DNA of 64,000 nucleotides from Bosea sp. OAE506 (GCF_040546595.1 NZ_JBEPOB010000001.1:2977001-3041000); one strand, 5' to 3'; positions 46,625-56,221 are shown, numbered from the stretch's first letter. Program-made: numbers and translations. Notes: a model not told the origin generated them from the sequence alone.

Positions 46625-46759
46625 CGGCTTCTCCTTCTCCTGGCTCACCCTTCGAGATGGCGAGACCGTGGTTAAGAGCCGGTTAGAATTGGATCGAATG
46701 CGGCGGCTTCATTTCAGCTTTGGTTAACTGCCGCGGGGCCGGGGCGGCGTGCTGTACGG

Positions 46760-47686
46760 TCAATCGCTCTCGGCGATCTCCTCGGCGGGGCTGAAGGCGG
46801 AGGAGACGGGCGCGACGCTGCCGGGAATGGCGGCGACGGCGGGCGTCGGCGCGGCCGGCCGGTCGGGGCCCGGGCTCGGCTGCGGCGCAACCGGACGCTG
46901 GCGCTTCCACTGGCGCGTGCCGATGTCGAACTCGCCGGTGCGCCAGCCGACGAACTCGCCCTCGTTGCCGAAGAAGGCGTTGCGGTCGACGTCGCCTTTA
47001 ATGCCGGGCACACGGCCGGTCGTGGTGAACTGCCAGAACTCCCAGGGGCGGTTCGCATAGCGCACCTGGGGCAGGGCGGCGGTCGAGCGGATCCAGTAGG
47101 GGTAGTCGTCGAACTGCCCTTCCAGCACGTCCTTGTGGAAGGTGATGTCGGTGTAGATGATCGGCTTCTTGCCGGTGAGCTGCTCGAGCTCGGTCAGCAT
47201 GAGCTGGATCTTTTCCAGCGCGAGACTGCGGTCGATCTTCTTCGGGCAGCTCTTCGAATGTCCGTTCCACTCGACGTCGAGCACGGGCGGCAGCGCGTCG
47301 GGGTCGTTGGGGATGTGCTGCTTGAACCAGAGCGCCTGCTCATGGGCCGGCCGGCACCAGTAGACGAAGTGGTAGGCGCCGCGCGGGATGCCGGCGCGGC
47401 GCGCGCCTTCCCAGTTGCGCAGGAAGGCGGGGTCGATGTGGTCGCCGCCTTCGGTGGCCTTCATGAAGACGAAGCGGGTGCCGGCGCCCTTCACGGCGGT
47501 CCAGTCGATGTCGCCCTGCCAGCGCGAGATGTCGATTCCCTGGATGGGGTATCGCAGCGCCTCCGCCACGCCCGGATGCGGGCGCGCATCGCCCTTGGCG
47601 GGATAATGCCCCTCCATGGCGACGCAGCCGCCGAGCACGGCCAGCGCGGCGGCAGCGAAGAGGGATGCGGGCTTGAAAGGGTTCAT
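46760..47686 (-). CDS. GH25 lysozyme-type muramidase, predicted lipoprotein (copy 2)
   Basis: 308 aa. Signal sequence ending in a lipobox (AALAVLGGCVAM), so it is likely lipid-anchored, unlike the paralogue next to it. GH25 motifs: QGIDISRWQGDIDW, FVFMKATEG, GAYHFVYWCRPAHEQ, PPVLDVEWNG and IIYTDITF. Pro/Ala-rich C-terminal tail. The ATG at 47686 gives the best signal sequence; no strong ribosome site is visible. The two copies are adjacent tandem paralogues, 74 nt or more apart. Confidence 0.86.
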   Translation of the reverse strand: MNPFKPASLFAAAALAVLGGCVAMEGHYPAKGDARPHPGVAEALRYPIQGIDISRWQGDIDWTAVKGAGTRFVFMKATEGGDHIDPAFLRNWEGARRAGIPRGAYHFVYWCRPAHEQALWFKQHIPNDPDALPPVLDVEWNGHSKSCPKKIDRSLALEKIQLMLTELEQLTGKKPIIYTDITFHKDVLEGQFDDYPYWIRSTAALPQVRYANRPWEFWQFTTTGRVPGIKGDVDRNAFFGNEGEFVGWRTGEFDIGTRQWKRQRPVAPQPSPGPDRPAAPTPAVAAIPGSVAPVSSAFSPAEEIAESD

Positions 47687-47761
47687 GCGACGACCGGTCA
47701 TGTCGCGCAAGATTGAGGAGAAAGCTTGACGGGCGGTTTACGCTAACCGGCGAGGGCCCAA

Positions 47762-49168
47762 TCAGGCGTAAGCGAGCCAGATGGCGGCGATGCCGAGGAA
47801 GGAAAAGAAGCCGACGACGTCGGTGACCGTGGTGACGAAGGTCCCGGAGGCGACGGCAGGGTCGATCGCGTAACGGTCGAGCACGACCGGGATCACGACG
47901 CCCGCCATGGCGGCGGCCAACAGGTTGACCACCATGGCGATGGCAATGACCACGCCGAGCCCCTGGCTGCCGAACCAGAGCGCCGCGACGATGCCGGTGA
48001 TCAGCGCGAAGCCGACGCCATTGATCAACCCGACGATCATCTCGCGGGTAAAGAAGCGGCGCAGGTTCCAGCCGCCGAGCTCCTGAGTCGCCAGCGCCCG
48101 GACCGCCACGGTCATGGTCTGCGTCGCGGCGTTGCCGCCCTGGCTCGCCACGACGGGGGCGAGGATGGCCAGCGCCACGACCTGGGAGAGCTGCGCCTCG
48201 AACAGGCTCATCACCGCCGCGGCGAGGAAGGAGGTGACGAGGTTGACGAAAAGCCAGCTGAAGCGGCTGCGCGCGATCTCGCGGACCGGATCCGAGAGTT
48301 CTTCGTCGGCATTGACGCCGCCGAGCTGCTTGACGTCGTCGTCGGCGGCTTCCTCGATGACGTCGACGATGTCGTCGATGGTGACGACGCCGACCAGCCG
48401 CGAGGCGTCGTCGACGACGGGGACGGCAATCAGGTTGTAGCGCTGGAACAGACGCGCCACGTCCTCGATGTCGTCGGTCGCCTTGATCGAGCGGCTGTCC
48501 TCCTCGACCAGCGTCGCGATGCCGACGGGGCGCCGCGTCCGCAGCAGCCGGTCGAGCGGCACGGAGCCGACGAAGTGATGCGCCGGATCGGCGACGAGGA
48601 TTTCGAAGAAGCGCTCCGGCAGATCGTCGGTCTGGCGCAGATGATCGATCGTCTGCCCGACGGTCCAGAAGGCGGGGACGGCGAGGATCTCGCTCTGCAT
48701 GCGCCGGCCGGCGCTGCCCTCGGGATAGTCGAGGCCCTGCTGCAGGACGATGCGCTCGGCGGGGGTCAGCCGGTCGAGCACCTCCTGCTTGTCGGCCTCG
48801 TCGAGGTCCTCGAGGATGTAGACGGCGTCGTCGGTGTCGAGATCGCGCACGCCCTCGGCCACCGTCTCGGGCGACAGAGTCTCGAGGATTTCCTCGCGGA
48901 CCGAATCGTCGACCTCGGTCAGCGCGGTGAAGTCGAAGTCGCGGCCCAACTGCGAGATCAGCCGCGTGCGCTCCTCGGCGTCGAGCGCCTCGAGCAGCGC
49001 GCCGAGATCGGCCTCGTGCATGTCGGCGACGACGGAGCGCAGCGTCGTCAGGTCGGACAGGAGAAGCGCCTGCGAGACCTGCTCGACCAGCGCGGTGTCG
49101 ATGGCGCCGTCTTCGTCGCGGATCGGGCGCTCGTTCGCGGCAGCCGCAGCGTTCTCGGTGTCCGTCAT
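47762..49168 (-). CDS. mgtE: magnesium transporter MgtE
   Basis: 468 aa. N-terminal superhelical domain (MHEADLGALLEALDAEERTRLISQLG), two CBS domains from about residue 150 to 275 (with VVDDASRLVGVVTIDDIVDVIEEAADDD), and a C-terminal five-span membrane domain with the conserved VVASQGGNAATQTMTVAVRAL pore segment. A cytoplasmic Mg2+ sensor gates Mg2+ entry. Start ATG 49168 has GGAG 7 nt upstream. It lies downstream of tRNA-Leu on the same strand. Confidence 0.92.
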   Translation of the reverse strand: MTDTENAAAAANERPIRDEDGAIDTALVEQVSQALLLSDLTTLRSVVADMHEADLGALLEALDAEERTRLISQLGRDFDFTALTEVDDSVREEILETLSPETVAEGVRDLDTDDAVYILEDLDEADKQEVLDRLTPAERIVLQQGLDYPEGSAGRRMQSEILAVPAFWTVGQTIDHLRQTDDLPERFFEILVADPAHHFVGSVPLDRLLRTRRPVGIATLVEEDSRSIKATDDIEDVARLFQRYNLIAVPVVDDASRLVGVVTIDDIVDVIEEAADDDVKQLGGVNADEELSDPVREIARSRFSWLFVNLVTSFLAAAVMSLFEAQLSQVVALAILAPVVASQGGNAATQTMTVAVRALATQELGGWNLRRFFTREMIVGLINGVGFALITGIVAALWFGSQGLGVVIAIAMVVNLLAAAMAGVVIPVVLDRYAIDPAVASGTFVTTVTDVVGFFSFLGIAAIWLAYA

Positions 49169-49301
49169 GGGCCGCTCCGTGCTGCGAGAAGGAGATTCGG
49201 CGCAACCGGGATTCGGAGCGGCGCCTGCCGCCCTTGTGTCAGCGCCGCGGCGCGGTTGCAATGCAACAGGCTGCGAGGGGGGCGAGCGCGGTGGGGGCCC
49301 A

Positions 49302-49336
49302 AACGCGAACGGCGACCCTTGCGGATCGCCGTTCGC
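49302..49336 (-). terminator. terminator of the tRNA-Leu gene
   Basis: On the minus strand GCGAACGGCGATCC pairs with GGGTCGCCGTTCGC around a GCAA tetraloop (14 bp with one wobble), then GTTTGGG. It begins 20 nt after the tRNA end. The stem on the plus strand is 49305-49315 with 49326-49336. Confidence 0.7.
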
Positions 49337-49355
49337 CGGGCTGGTGCCCTCAATT

Positions 49356-49440
49356 TGGTGCGGTCAAGAGGACTCGAACCTCCACGGGTCTCCCCGCTAC
49401 CACCTCAAGGTAGTGCGTCTACCAATTCCGCCATGACCGC
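49356..49440 (-). tRNA. tRNA-Leu (GAG)
   Basis: 85-nt tRNA with the encoded CCA. The acceptor stem pairs GCGGTCA with TGACCGC; the D arm is GCGGAATTGGTAGACGC; the anticodon arm CTACC-TTGAGGT-GGTAG gives anticodon GAG (bases 49404-49406, reads CUC/CUU). A long variable arm and T arm AGGTTCGAGTCCT are present, as expected for a class II tRNA. Confidence 0.95.
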
Positions 49441-49537
49441 GGCGTCGAAGCGTCCCGCCGTGGCGGTGAACTCCGGAGCGGCGCGGGTCTAGCAAATCGA
49501 ATCCGTCGCCACAAGGGCATTGAGCAGGAAAACGCGA

Positions 49538-49807
49538 TCAGGCCGCCGCGGCCACGGTCTGCAGGGTGTAGACCGTCGGCCGCTTCAGCATCTGGGTGAT
49601 CTCGACGGAGATCTTCTGGCCGCTGACGACGACGATCCCCTTGGCGAAGGGATGGTTGTTGGCAAGAATCTGGACCTCGTCGGTCTCGCTGGCGTTGAGC
49701 TCAATGATGGCGCCGCGGCCCATGCGCAGCAGCTTGTAGATCGGCATCCGCGCGGAACCCAGCACGACCGTCAGTTCGACGGGAACGAGATCGAGATCAG
49801 CCTTCAA
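49538..49807 (-). CDS. stand-alone FliN-like (SpoA domain) protein
   Basis: 89 aa, a single SpoA/FliN C-terminal domain: DLVPVELTVVLGSARMPIYKLLRMGRGAIIEL, and VQILANNHPFAKGIVVVSGQKISVEITQML. The natural start is TTG 49807, with GGAGG 6 nt before it; the longer open frame lacks a start with a ribosome site. FliN proteins form the flagellar motor switch C-ring. No flagellar genes flank it, so it may serve a motor encoded elsewhere. It is divergent from lipB. Confidence 0.82.
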   Translation of the reverse strand: MKADLDLVPVELTVVLGSARMPIYKLLRMGRGAIIELNASETDEVQILANNHPFAKGIVVVSGQKISVEITQMLKRPTVYTLQTVAAAA

Positions 49808-49928
49808 GTCGTGCCTCCGGAACCCTACTTCAGAATACGAACAACCAAACTTGCCTGTTGCTCCGGTCGGGAGCATGAGGCTCGCCGCCGCTTCGTTCCG
49901 AAGTTGGTCGCAACAGGGTTAATGCGCA

Positions 49929-50624
49929 GTGAAGACGCGCGAGGCGCTCTCCGAATTGTTCCTGCCCGCCGCTGGCTCGCCGCCGGTCGAATGGGTCGTG
50001 GCGGAGCGGCCCGTCGGCTATGACGAGGCCGTGGCTGAAATGGAGCATCGCGCCGGGCTGATCGCCGATGGTCTTGCAGCCGAGCGGGTCTGGCTGGTGG
50101 AGCATCCGCCGCTCTACACCGCCGGCACCTCGGCGAAGGATGAGGATCTGATCGCGCCGGAGCGATTCCCGGTCCATCGCAGCGGCCGCGGCGGGCAGTA
50201 CACCTATCACGGTCCTGGCCAGCGCGTGGCCTATGTCATGCTCGACCTGAAGCGGCGCGAGCCGGATCTCCGGCGCTTCGTCGCGGCACTCGAAGCCTGG
50301 CTGATCGATACGCTCGACGCCTTCAATGTCCGCGGCGAGCGGCGGGAGGACCGGGTCGGCGTCTGGGTCCGGCGGCCGGAGAAGGCGCCCGACGCCGAGG
50401 ACAAGATCGCCGCCATCGGCATCCGCGTGCGCCGCTGGGTCTCGTTCCACGGCATCTCGCTCAATGTCGAGCCGGATCTCGGCCATTTCGACGGGATCGT
50501 GCCCTGCGGCGTCAGCCGGCACGGCGTCACCTCGCTAGTCGATCTCGGCCTGCCGGTGACGATGGACGATGTCGATGTCGCGCTGCGCGCTTCGTTCGAG
50601 CGGATCTTCGGCCCGACGGTCTGA
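49929..50624 (+). CDS. lipB: octanoyltransferase LipB
   Basis: 231 aa. Moves octanoyl from acyl carrier protein to lipoyl-domain lysines, the first step of lipoate synthesis. Motifs [36 protein letters not shown], the active-site lysine region [18 protein letters not shown], and the catalytic cysteine in [14 protein letters not shown]. Start is GTG 49929. Confidence 0.93.
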   Translation: MKTREALSELFLPAAGSPPVEWVVAERPVGYDEAVAEMEHRAGLIADGLAAERVWLVEHPPLYTAGTSAKDEDLIAPERFPVHRSGRGGQYTYHGPGQRVAYVMLDLKRREPDLRRFVAALEAWLIDTLDAFNVRGERREDRVGVWVRRPEKAPDAEDKIAAIGIRVRRWVSFHGISLNVEPDLGHFDGIVPCGVSRHGVTSLVDLGLPVTMDDVDVALRASFERIFGPTV

Positions 50625-50755
50625 AGGCCGCCGTGCGGGACAGGCGCCGCGGGACATGGGAGATTTCGCCTTCCCCCTGTGAGCATCCCCGCCGTTGGCC
50701 TTTGCAACGGTCCGGGCCATAACGCGGCAACGAGATAATTGCCTGGGAGAGCGCC

Positions 50756-52363
50756 GTGCCGGTCATCGAGAGCAAGGTCGATCTGGCTTCGGCCGATGCG
50801 CAGGCCAATGCGCAGGCCTGGTCTGGTCTGTGCGGCGAATTGCTGGAGCGGCGCGCCACCGCAGCGCTGGGCGGCAATGAGCGCTCACGGGAGCGCCATG
50901 TCGCCCGCGGCAAGCTCCTGCCGCGAGAGCGCGTGCTGCGCCTGCTCGACCCCGGCTCGCCCTTCCTGGAGATCGGCTCGCTCGCGGCTTTCGGCATGTA
51001 TGAGGGCGATGTGCATGGCGCCGGCATGATCGCCGGCATCGGCCGCGTCGCCGGGCGCGAATGCGTCATCGTCTGCAACGACGCCACCATCAAGGGCGGC
51101 ACCTACTACCCGATGACGGTGAAGAAGCATCTGCGGGCGCAGGAGATCGCGCGCGAGAACCGGCTGCCCTGCCTCTACCTCGTCGATTCGGGCGGGGCGA
51201 ACCTTCCGCACCAGACCGAGGTCTTCCCGGACCGCGAGCATTTCGGCCGGATCTTCTACAACCAGGCGACGCTCTCGGCGGAAGGAATTCCGCAGATCGC
51301 GGTGGTGATGGGCTCCTGCACGGCGGGCGGCGCCTATGTGCCGGCGATGTCGGACGAGACGGTCATCGTCAAGCAGCAGGGCACGATCTTCCTGGGCGGG
51401 CCGCCGCTGGTGAAGGCGGCGACCGGTGAGGTCGTGAGCGCCGAGGATCTTGGCGGCGCCGATGTCCATGCGCGGCTTTCGGGCGTTGCCGATCATTATG
51501 CGGGCGACGACACCCATGCGCTCGCCATCGCGCGGCGTATCGCCGGCAATCTCAACAGCGTGAAGCGGCCCGATATCGACATCGCCGAGCCGGTCGAGCC
51601 GCTCTACGACCCCGCCGAACTCGAGGCGGTGGTCCCGACCGATCTCAAGAAGCAGTACGACATCCGCGAGGTCATCGCCCGGCTCGTCGACGGCTCGGAG
51701 TTCGACGAGTTCAAGAAGCTCTACGGCACGACCCTGGTCACCGGCTTTGCCCGCATCCACGGCATTCCTGTCGGCATCATCGGCAATAACGGAATCCTGT
51801 TCTCGGAAAGCGCGCTGAAGGGCGCGCATTTCATCGAGCTGTGCTGCCAGCGGCGCATCCCGCTGCTGTTCCTGCAGAACATCACGGGCTTCATGGTCGG
51901 GCGCGACGTCGAGACCCGCGGCATCGCCAAGGACGGAGCCAAGCTGGTCACGGCGGTCGCCTCGGCGCGGGTGCCCAAGATCACCGTGCTGGTCGGCGGT
52001 TCGTTCGGTGCGGGCAATTACGGCATGTGCGGGCGAGCCTATTCGCCGCGCTTCCTGTTCTCCTGGCCGAACTCCCGCGTTTCGGTGATGGGCCATGAGC
52101 AGGCCTCCAGTGTGCTGGCGACGGTGCGCCGCGACAACATCGAGGCGGATGGCAAGAGCTGGAGCGCCGAGGAGGAGGAGGCCTTCAAGAAGCCGATCCG
52201 CGACAAGATCGAGGCCGAGGGCTCGCCCTATTACGCGACGGCGCGGCTCTGGGACGACGGCATCATCCTGCCTTCGGAGACGCGCCGGGTGCTGGCGCTG
52301 GCCTTCTCGGCGTGCCTCAATGCGCCGGTGCCGGAGACGAAATTCGGCGTCTTCCGCATGTGA
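50756..52363 (+). CDS. mccB: methylcrotonyl-CoA carboxylase beta subunit (carboxyltransferase)
   Basis: 535 aa carboxyltransferase. Contains [19 protein letters not shown], the acyl-CoA site segment [54 protein letters not shown], and the C-terminal [25 protein letters not shown]. The long carboxyltransferase and motif set fit the methylcrotonyl-CoA beta subunit. GTG start at 50756 after GGGAGAG. It pairs with the biotin carboxylase at 57786 and with ivd at 43305 in leucine breakdown. Confidence 0.9.
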   Translation: MPVIESKVDLASADAQANAQAWSGLCGELLERRATAALGGNERSRERHVARGKLLPRERVLRLLDPGSPFLEIGSLAAFGMYEGDVHGAGMIAGIGRVAGRECVIVCNDATIKGGTYYPMTVKKHLRAQEIARENRLPCLYLVDSGGANLPHQTEVFPDREHFGRIFYNQATLSAEGIPQIAVVMGSCTAGGAYVPAMSDETVIVKQQGTIFLGGPPLVKAATGEVVSAEDLGGADVHARLSGVADHYAGDDTHALAIARRIAGNLNSVKRPDIDIAEPVEPLYDPAELEAVVPTDLKKQYDIREVIARLVDGSEFDEFKKLYGTTLVTGFARIHGIPVGIIGNNGILFSESALKGAHFIELCCQRRIPLLFLQNITGFMVGRDVETRGIAKDGAKLVTAVASARVPKITVLVGGSFGAGNYGMCGRAYSPRFLFSWPNSRVSVMGHEQASSVLATVRRDNIEADGKSWSAEEEEAFKKPIRDKIEAEGSPYYATARLWDDGIILPSETRRVLALAFSACLNAPVPETKFGVFRM

Positions 52364-52440
52364 GCCGGACGCCGAACTGTGACCCAAGCCGCGGCGGGGG
52401 GCGTAGATGCGGCATCGTCCCTCGCACGAGGCTGCCCGAC

Positions 52441-53058
52441 ATGTCCCTCATCGCCCGGTTCCAGGACGTCATGGCCGCGCTCAAGGCCTATGCGCATCAT
52501 CCCGATCCGCGCGTCGCCACCGCGAACTTCTTCGCGCTGCTCGTCGCCTCTAACCAGCCCTTCTATCCGCTCTATGTCTACTGGACGGTCGGGCCCGAGA
52601 TCGGCCCCACGGCCTGGACCTTCCTCTCGACGCCCTTCTTCCTCGCCGTGCCGGCGCTGTCGCGCTGGAACACGCTGATCGGGCGGGCGATGCTGCCTGT
52701 GGCGGGCATCGCCAACACGCTGCTCTCGGCCAAGGTCTTCGGCGTCGCCTCGGGCGTCGAGATCTTCCTCGTGCCCTGCGCGGTGCTCGCGCTGCTGATC
52801 TTCCGGCCGCATGAGCGCTGGATCGCTGCGTTCCCGCTCGCCGGTGTCTGCTTCCTCGCCTATTTCCTGTTCCACGGCGCGTACGGCGCACCGTTCCATC
52901 TCTACAGCGAGGCGGAGTATGCCGCGCTGCTGCGACTGAACATGATGAGCGCGGGAGGGCTGACCGCCTTCACCGCGCTCTCCTTCTCGACCCTGCTGGC
53001 GGAGGCGGAGACCGCCGCCTCAGGCAACGCGCCGGGCGGCGGCATAACCCGCGACTGA
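52441..53058 (+). CDS. multi-span membrane protein of unknown function
   Basis: 205 aa with about six hydrophobic segments (for example PFYPLYVYWTVG, TFLSTPFFLAVPAL, EIFLVPCAVLALLIF and WIAAFPLAGVCFLAYFLFHG). The layout resembles sensory or cyclase membrane modules of alphaproteobacteria but no catalytic domain is attached. No family recognised. Its last 39 nt overlap the end of the convergent gene at 53020. Confidence 0.7.
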   Translation: MSLIARFQDVMAALKAYAHHPDPRVATANFFALLVASNQPFYPLYVYWTVGPEIGPTAWTFLSTPFFLAVPALSRWNTLIGRAMLPVAGIANTLLSAKVFGVASGVEIFLVPCAVLALLIFRPHERWIAAFPLAGVCFLAYFLFHGAYGAPFHLYSEAEYAALLRLNMMSAGGLTAFTALSFSTLLAEAETAASGNAPGGGITRD

Positions 53059-53421
53059 GGCGCTCGCGGTCAGCAGCGTGCCCCAGATCATGTCGGCGAT
53101 GGTGATGATCGCCGGCCAGTCACGCAGCGTGGCATGGTTGGTGAGGTCGTAGGTGCCGTAGGCGACGAAGCCGAGTGCCGCGCCGTGCAGCGCAGCAGTG
53201 GCGAGGCGGCCGGTCGCCAGCGCGGGGCGGATGGCGAAGAAGACGATGCCGCCGATATACATCGCGTAGAACAGGATGGCGGGCACCAGCCGGAAGCTCG
53301 GCGCCAGCAGATCGCCCAGCAGCGGGCGGTACATCAGATTCGCCATGGTCGAGAGCCAGACCGCGTCGATGGCGAGGAAGGCGAGGGCGGCGGCGCCGTA
53401 GGCCGTCAGGAGGATTTTCAA
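53020..53421 (-). CDS. DUF2177-family membrane protein
   Basis: 133 aa, four membrane spans (KILLTAYGAAALAFLAIDAVW; SFRLVPAILFYAMYIGGIVFF; ATAALHGAALGFVAYGTYDLTNHA; ADMIWGTLLTASASVAGYAAA). The DxxW and AYGTYDLTN motifs are typical of DUF2177, a family without a known function. Start is TTG 53421 with GGAGAG upstream; the longer frame has no suitable start. Its 3' end overlaps the neighbour by 39 nt in the antisense direction. Confidence 0.8.
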   Translation of the reverse strand: MKILLTAYGAAALAFLAIDAVWLSTMANLMYRPLLGDLLAPSFRLVPAILFYAMYIGGIVFFAIRPALATGRLATAALHGAALGFVAYGTYDLTNHATLRDWPAIITIADMIWGTLLTASASVAGYAAARRVA

Positions 53422-53550
53422 AGGGGGCTCTCCGGGTTGCTGTGGGAAGGTTACGCCACCAGATGCCGGCGGGATCACATTGCGCGTGATCGTGAAACCG
53501 GCGGCGACCCAGCCGCGTATCCGGTTACCGAACCGACTGGAGAGGAAGCC

Positions 53551-53928
53551 ATGAAGCTGAAAACCACGCTGATCGCCCTTGGCCTGTCGATCGCCCCGGC
53601 GCTGCCGGCGCTGGCCAACAGCGCCGATCCGAGCGGCGTCTGGTTGCGCGACGACGGCAATGCGCGCGTGCGCATTGCGCCCTGCGGCAGCAACATCTGC
53701 GCGACCAATGTCTGGATCAAGGACACGAGCGGCGGCGAGGAGGTCGGCGACCGGCTGGTTCTGACGTTGCAGCCGAACGGCGCCGACAGCCTCAAGGGCG
53801 AGGCCTTCGACCCCAAGCGCAACCGCCGCTTCGCCATGACCCTGACAGTGAAGCCGGACGGTCTTTCGACGCGGGGCTGCATCGTCGGCGTGCTCTGCAA
53901 GACCGTAAACTGGAAGCCGGCCGAGTAG
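53551..53928 (+). CDS. DUF2147-family periplasmic protein
   Basis: 125 aa. Signal peptide (KTTLIALGLSIAPALPALAN), then DPSGVWLRDDGNARVRIAPCGSNICA and a C-terminal RGCIVGVLCKTVNW; paired cysteines in both halves suggest disulfides. This layout is that of DUF2147, an exported beta-rich family of unknown function. GGAGAGGAAGCC precedes the ATG. Confidence 0.8.
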   Translation: MKLKTTLIALGLSIAPALPALANSADPSGVWLRDDGNARVRIAPCGSNICATNVWIKDTSGGEEVGDRLVLTLQPNGADSLKGEAFDPKRNRRFAMTLTVKPDGLSTRGCIVGVLCKTVNWKPAE

Positions 53929-54076
53929 CGCCGGCGCCGCCATAGAGGCGGCGTCAGCGGCCGGTTGAGGTGCCGCAGAAGAGGCAAGCCAAGGTGCAGG
54001 CGCGGCGACGAGCTCTCGGCCGTCATCGCGCCCGCGCGGGCTTGCTTTGTTTACGTTTGGATACCGATTGTCTTGT

Positions 54077-56089
54077 ATGAGTGACGCACACTTTGTGAGT
54101 CTCTCTAGCTGGACGAGCCGGTTGATCACGCATCCCACCGCGCCCTTGCGTCAGTCGGGTCAGGTTGCCGCCGCGCTGCTCCCGATCGTCCGACGCAATT
54201 ATCTTCCCGCGCTTCTCGTCAACTACGTCGCCTCCACCGCCGTCTCCGGGCTCGCCGCCACCGCCGGCGCAACCTGGGTCTGGTGGTGGTTCGGTTTCGT
54301 CACGCTGGTCTCGCTGCTGCGGATCGCCGTCCAGCGGGCCATCGTGGCGGCGGTGACGCGCGGCGCCGCGATCTCTCCCGCACGCGAGATCCTGATCGCG
54401 GGCCTCGGCAAGCTCGCCGCCGCGGCGAGCTGGGCCGTGCTGGCCTGGTTGCTGCTCGGCGTGGCCGATCCGCTGGTGAAGTTCGCCACCAGCATCGTGC
54501 TGGCGGGCATGGCGGCGGGTGCGATCGGTATTCTCTCGCCCTTTGGCGTGATCGGTCCCCTCTACATCGCCATCCTGATGGTTCCCGGCGCGATCCGGCT
54601 GATGCTCACCTCCGGGCCCGATTCGGTGATCGGCCTGCTCGGACTTGTGTTCTGCTGCGTGATGATTGCCGGCCACCGGGCCAACCGCATCCTGCTGCTC
54701 CAGTCCGTCCAGCTGGGCCAGCGCAACACCGAGCTGATGGCCGAGATCCTGGACGCCAACCAGACGCTCGAGAACAAGGTTCGCGAGCGCACCGAGACGC
54801 TGGAGCACCAGGCCTCGCATGATTTGCTGACCGGGCTGCTCAACCGCCGTGGCCTGTCGGAGCAGTTCGAGAAGGTCGTGGCCCGCGCCGGCACGGCGGA
54901 GGTCTATTTCCTCGACCTCAACCGCTTCAAGCGCATCAACGACACACTGGGCCACGATGCCGGCGACTATGTGCTGCGCGAGATTGCGTTGCGGCTCATG
55001 ACCCGCCTGCCGGCGCAGGCGCTGATCGCCCGTTGGGGTGGCGACGAACTGGTGGTGGTGACGCCCGGCTCAGCCCAGGCCGAGGCCTCCGCCACCGTGC
55101 TGGAGAAGCTGTTCAGCACGCCCTACGTCTTCTACGGCCAGACGCTCGATGTCGGCGCGAGCGTCGGTGTCGCGTGCTATCCGCAGGACGGGCAGGGGCT
55201 CGAGGAGTTGATCTGGGCGGCCGATCTCGCCGCGACACAGGCCAAGCGCCAGAACTCCGCCGTGCCGCTGAGCTATGACCATTCGCTCGCCATCGCCCTG
55301 CAGCGGCGCGAGCGCATCGCCGACGACATCGCCGCGGGCCTGAAGCAGGACCAGTTCTGGCTCGCCTTCCAGCCGATCGTGGCAGCGGCCACCGGCGATC
55401 TCCACGGCTTCGAGGCGCTGCTGCGCTGGACGCATCCGACGCTCGGCACGCTCGCTCCCGACGAGTTCATCCCGATCGCGGAGGAGAGCAACCAGATCGC
55501 GATGGTCGGTGCCTGGGTGCTGGATCGCGCCTGTGCGGCCGCGGCGCGCTGGCAGCGCGGCGGCGTGCGCGCGGCGGTGGCCGTGAACTGCTCGGTGCGG
55601 CAGCTCGCGCAGCCGGAATTCGTCGACATCGTGCGCGGCGCGCTCGCCCGCCACCAGCTCGGCGCGCAATGGCTGCATCTCGAGGTCACCGAATCGGTAT
55701 TCATGCCGGCCGATGACGAGCAGACCCTTGCGGTTCTGACGCAGCTCGACGCGCTCGGCATCTGCCTCGCCGTCGACGATTTCGGTACCGGCTATTCCTC
55801 GCTGGCGCGCCTGCGCGATTTCCCGATGCGCCAGATCAAGATCGACAAATCCTTCATCGCCGACATCGACGGCCGCTCGCGCTCGGTGATCGAGGGCGCG
55901 GCGCTGATCGCGCGGCGCTTCGCCCTGCAGATCGTCGCCGAGGGCGTCGAGACCGAGGCGCAAGCCACGGCGCTGCTGTCGCTCGGCATCGATTCCTTCC
56001 AGGGCTATCTGGTTGGCCGCCCGGTCGCCCAGCCGCAGACGGCGGTGAACTGCCCCTGGCTCGGCGCCAACGCGGCCGTGGCGGGCTGA
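54077..56089 (+). CDS. GGDEF-EAL cyclic-di-GMP signalling protein with membrane sensor domain
   Basis: 670 aa. About six N-terminal membrane spans (residues 30-210), a short coiled-coil (NQTLENKVRERTETLEHQASHDLLTGLLNRRGL), a GGDEF domain whose signature reads GGDEL at 321-325 (RWGGDELVVV), and a C-terminal EAL domain with EAL at 446-448 and DDFGTGYSSLARL and AEGVETEAQA. The EAL motif and its metal ligands look intact, so phosphodiesterase activity is likely; the diguanylate cyclase motif is altered only at its last position. ATG 54077 is chosen over a TTG at 54047. Confidence 0.88.
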   Translation: MSDAHFVSLSSWTSRLITHPTAPLRQSGQVAAALLPIVRRNYLPALLVNYVASTAVSGLAATAGATWVWWWFGFVTLVSLLRIAVQRAIVAAVTRGAAISPAREILIAGLGKLAAAASWAVLAWLLLGVADPLVKFATSIVLAGMAAGAIGILSPFGVIGPLYIAILMVPGAIRLMLTSGPDSVIGLLGLVFCCVMIAGHRANRILLLQSVQLGQRNTELMAEILDANQTLENKVRERTETLEHQASHDLLTGLLNRRGLSEQFEKVVARAGTAEVYFLDLNRFKRINDTLGHDAGDYVLREIALRLMTRLPAQALIARWGGDELVVVTPGSAQAEASATVLEKLFSTPYVFYGQTLDVGASVGVACYPQDGQGLEELIWAADLAATQAKRQNSAVPLSYDHSLAIALQRRERIADDIAAGLKQDQFWLAFQPIVAAATGDLHGFEALLRWTHPTLGTLAPDEFIPIAEESNQIAMVGAWVLDRACAAAARWQRGGVRAAVAVNCSVRQLAQPEFVDIVRGALARHQLGAQWLHLEVTESVFMPADDEQTLAVLTQLDALGICLAVDDFGTGYSSLARLRDFPMRQIKIDKSFIADIDGRSRSVIEGAALIARRFALQIVAEGVETEAQATALLSLGIDSFQGYLVGRPVAQPQTAVNCPWLGANAAVAG

Positions 56090-56221
56090 TCGGGCCCGCG
56101 CCCCGGCACTGGCCGGCGAGGGCGCCTGCGCGAAACGCTGTTCCCTGTATGCAGCACGCTGCTATGGTCCGCCCCACCGGATTTGAAACGGTTGAACCGG
56201 CAAGAAACCAGAGGATTCGCC

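Noticed and set aside
45575..46675. Plus-strand open frame antisense to the first GH25 gene
   Set aside because: The GH25 protein on the minus strand has all expected motifs; the plus-strand frame is a shadow.
49169..49355. Magnesium riboswitch before mgtE
   Set aside because: The spacer upstream of mgtE contains only the tRNA-Leu terminator hairpin and low-information sequence; no M-box-like pattern was seen.
49520..50023. Plus-strand open frame over the FliN-like gene and the start of lipB
   Set aside because: Its protein does not resemble any family, whereas the minus-strand frame encodes a clear SpoA domain and lipB is in another frame.
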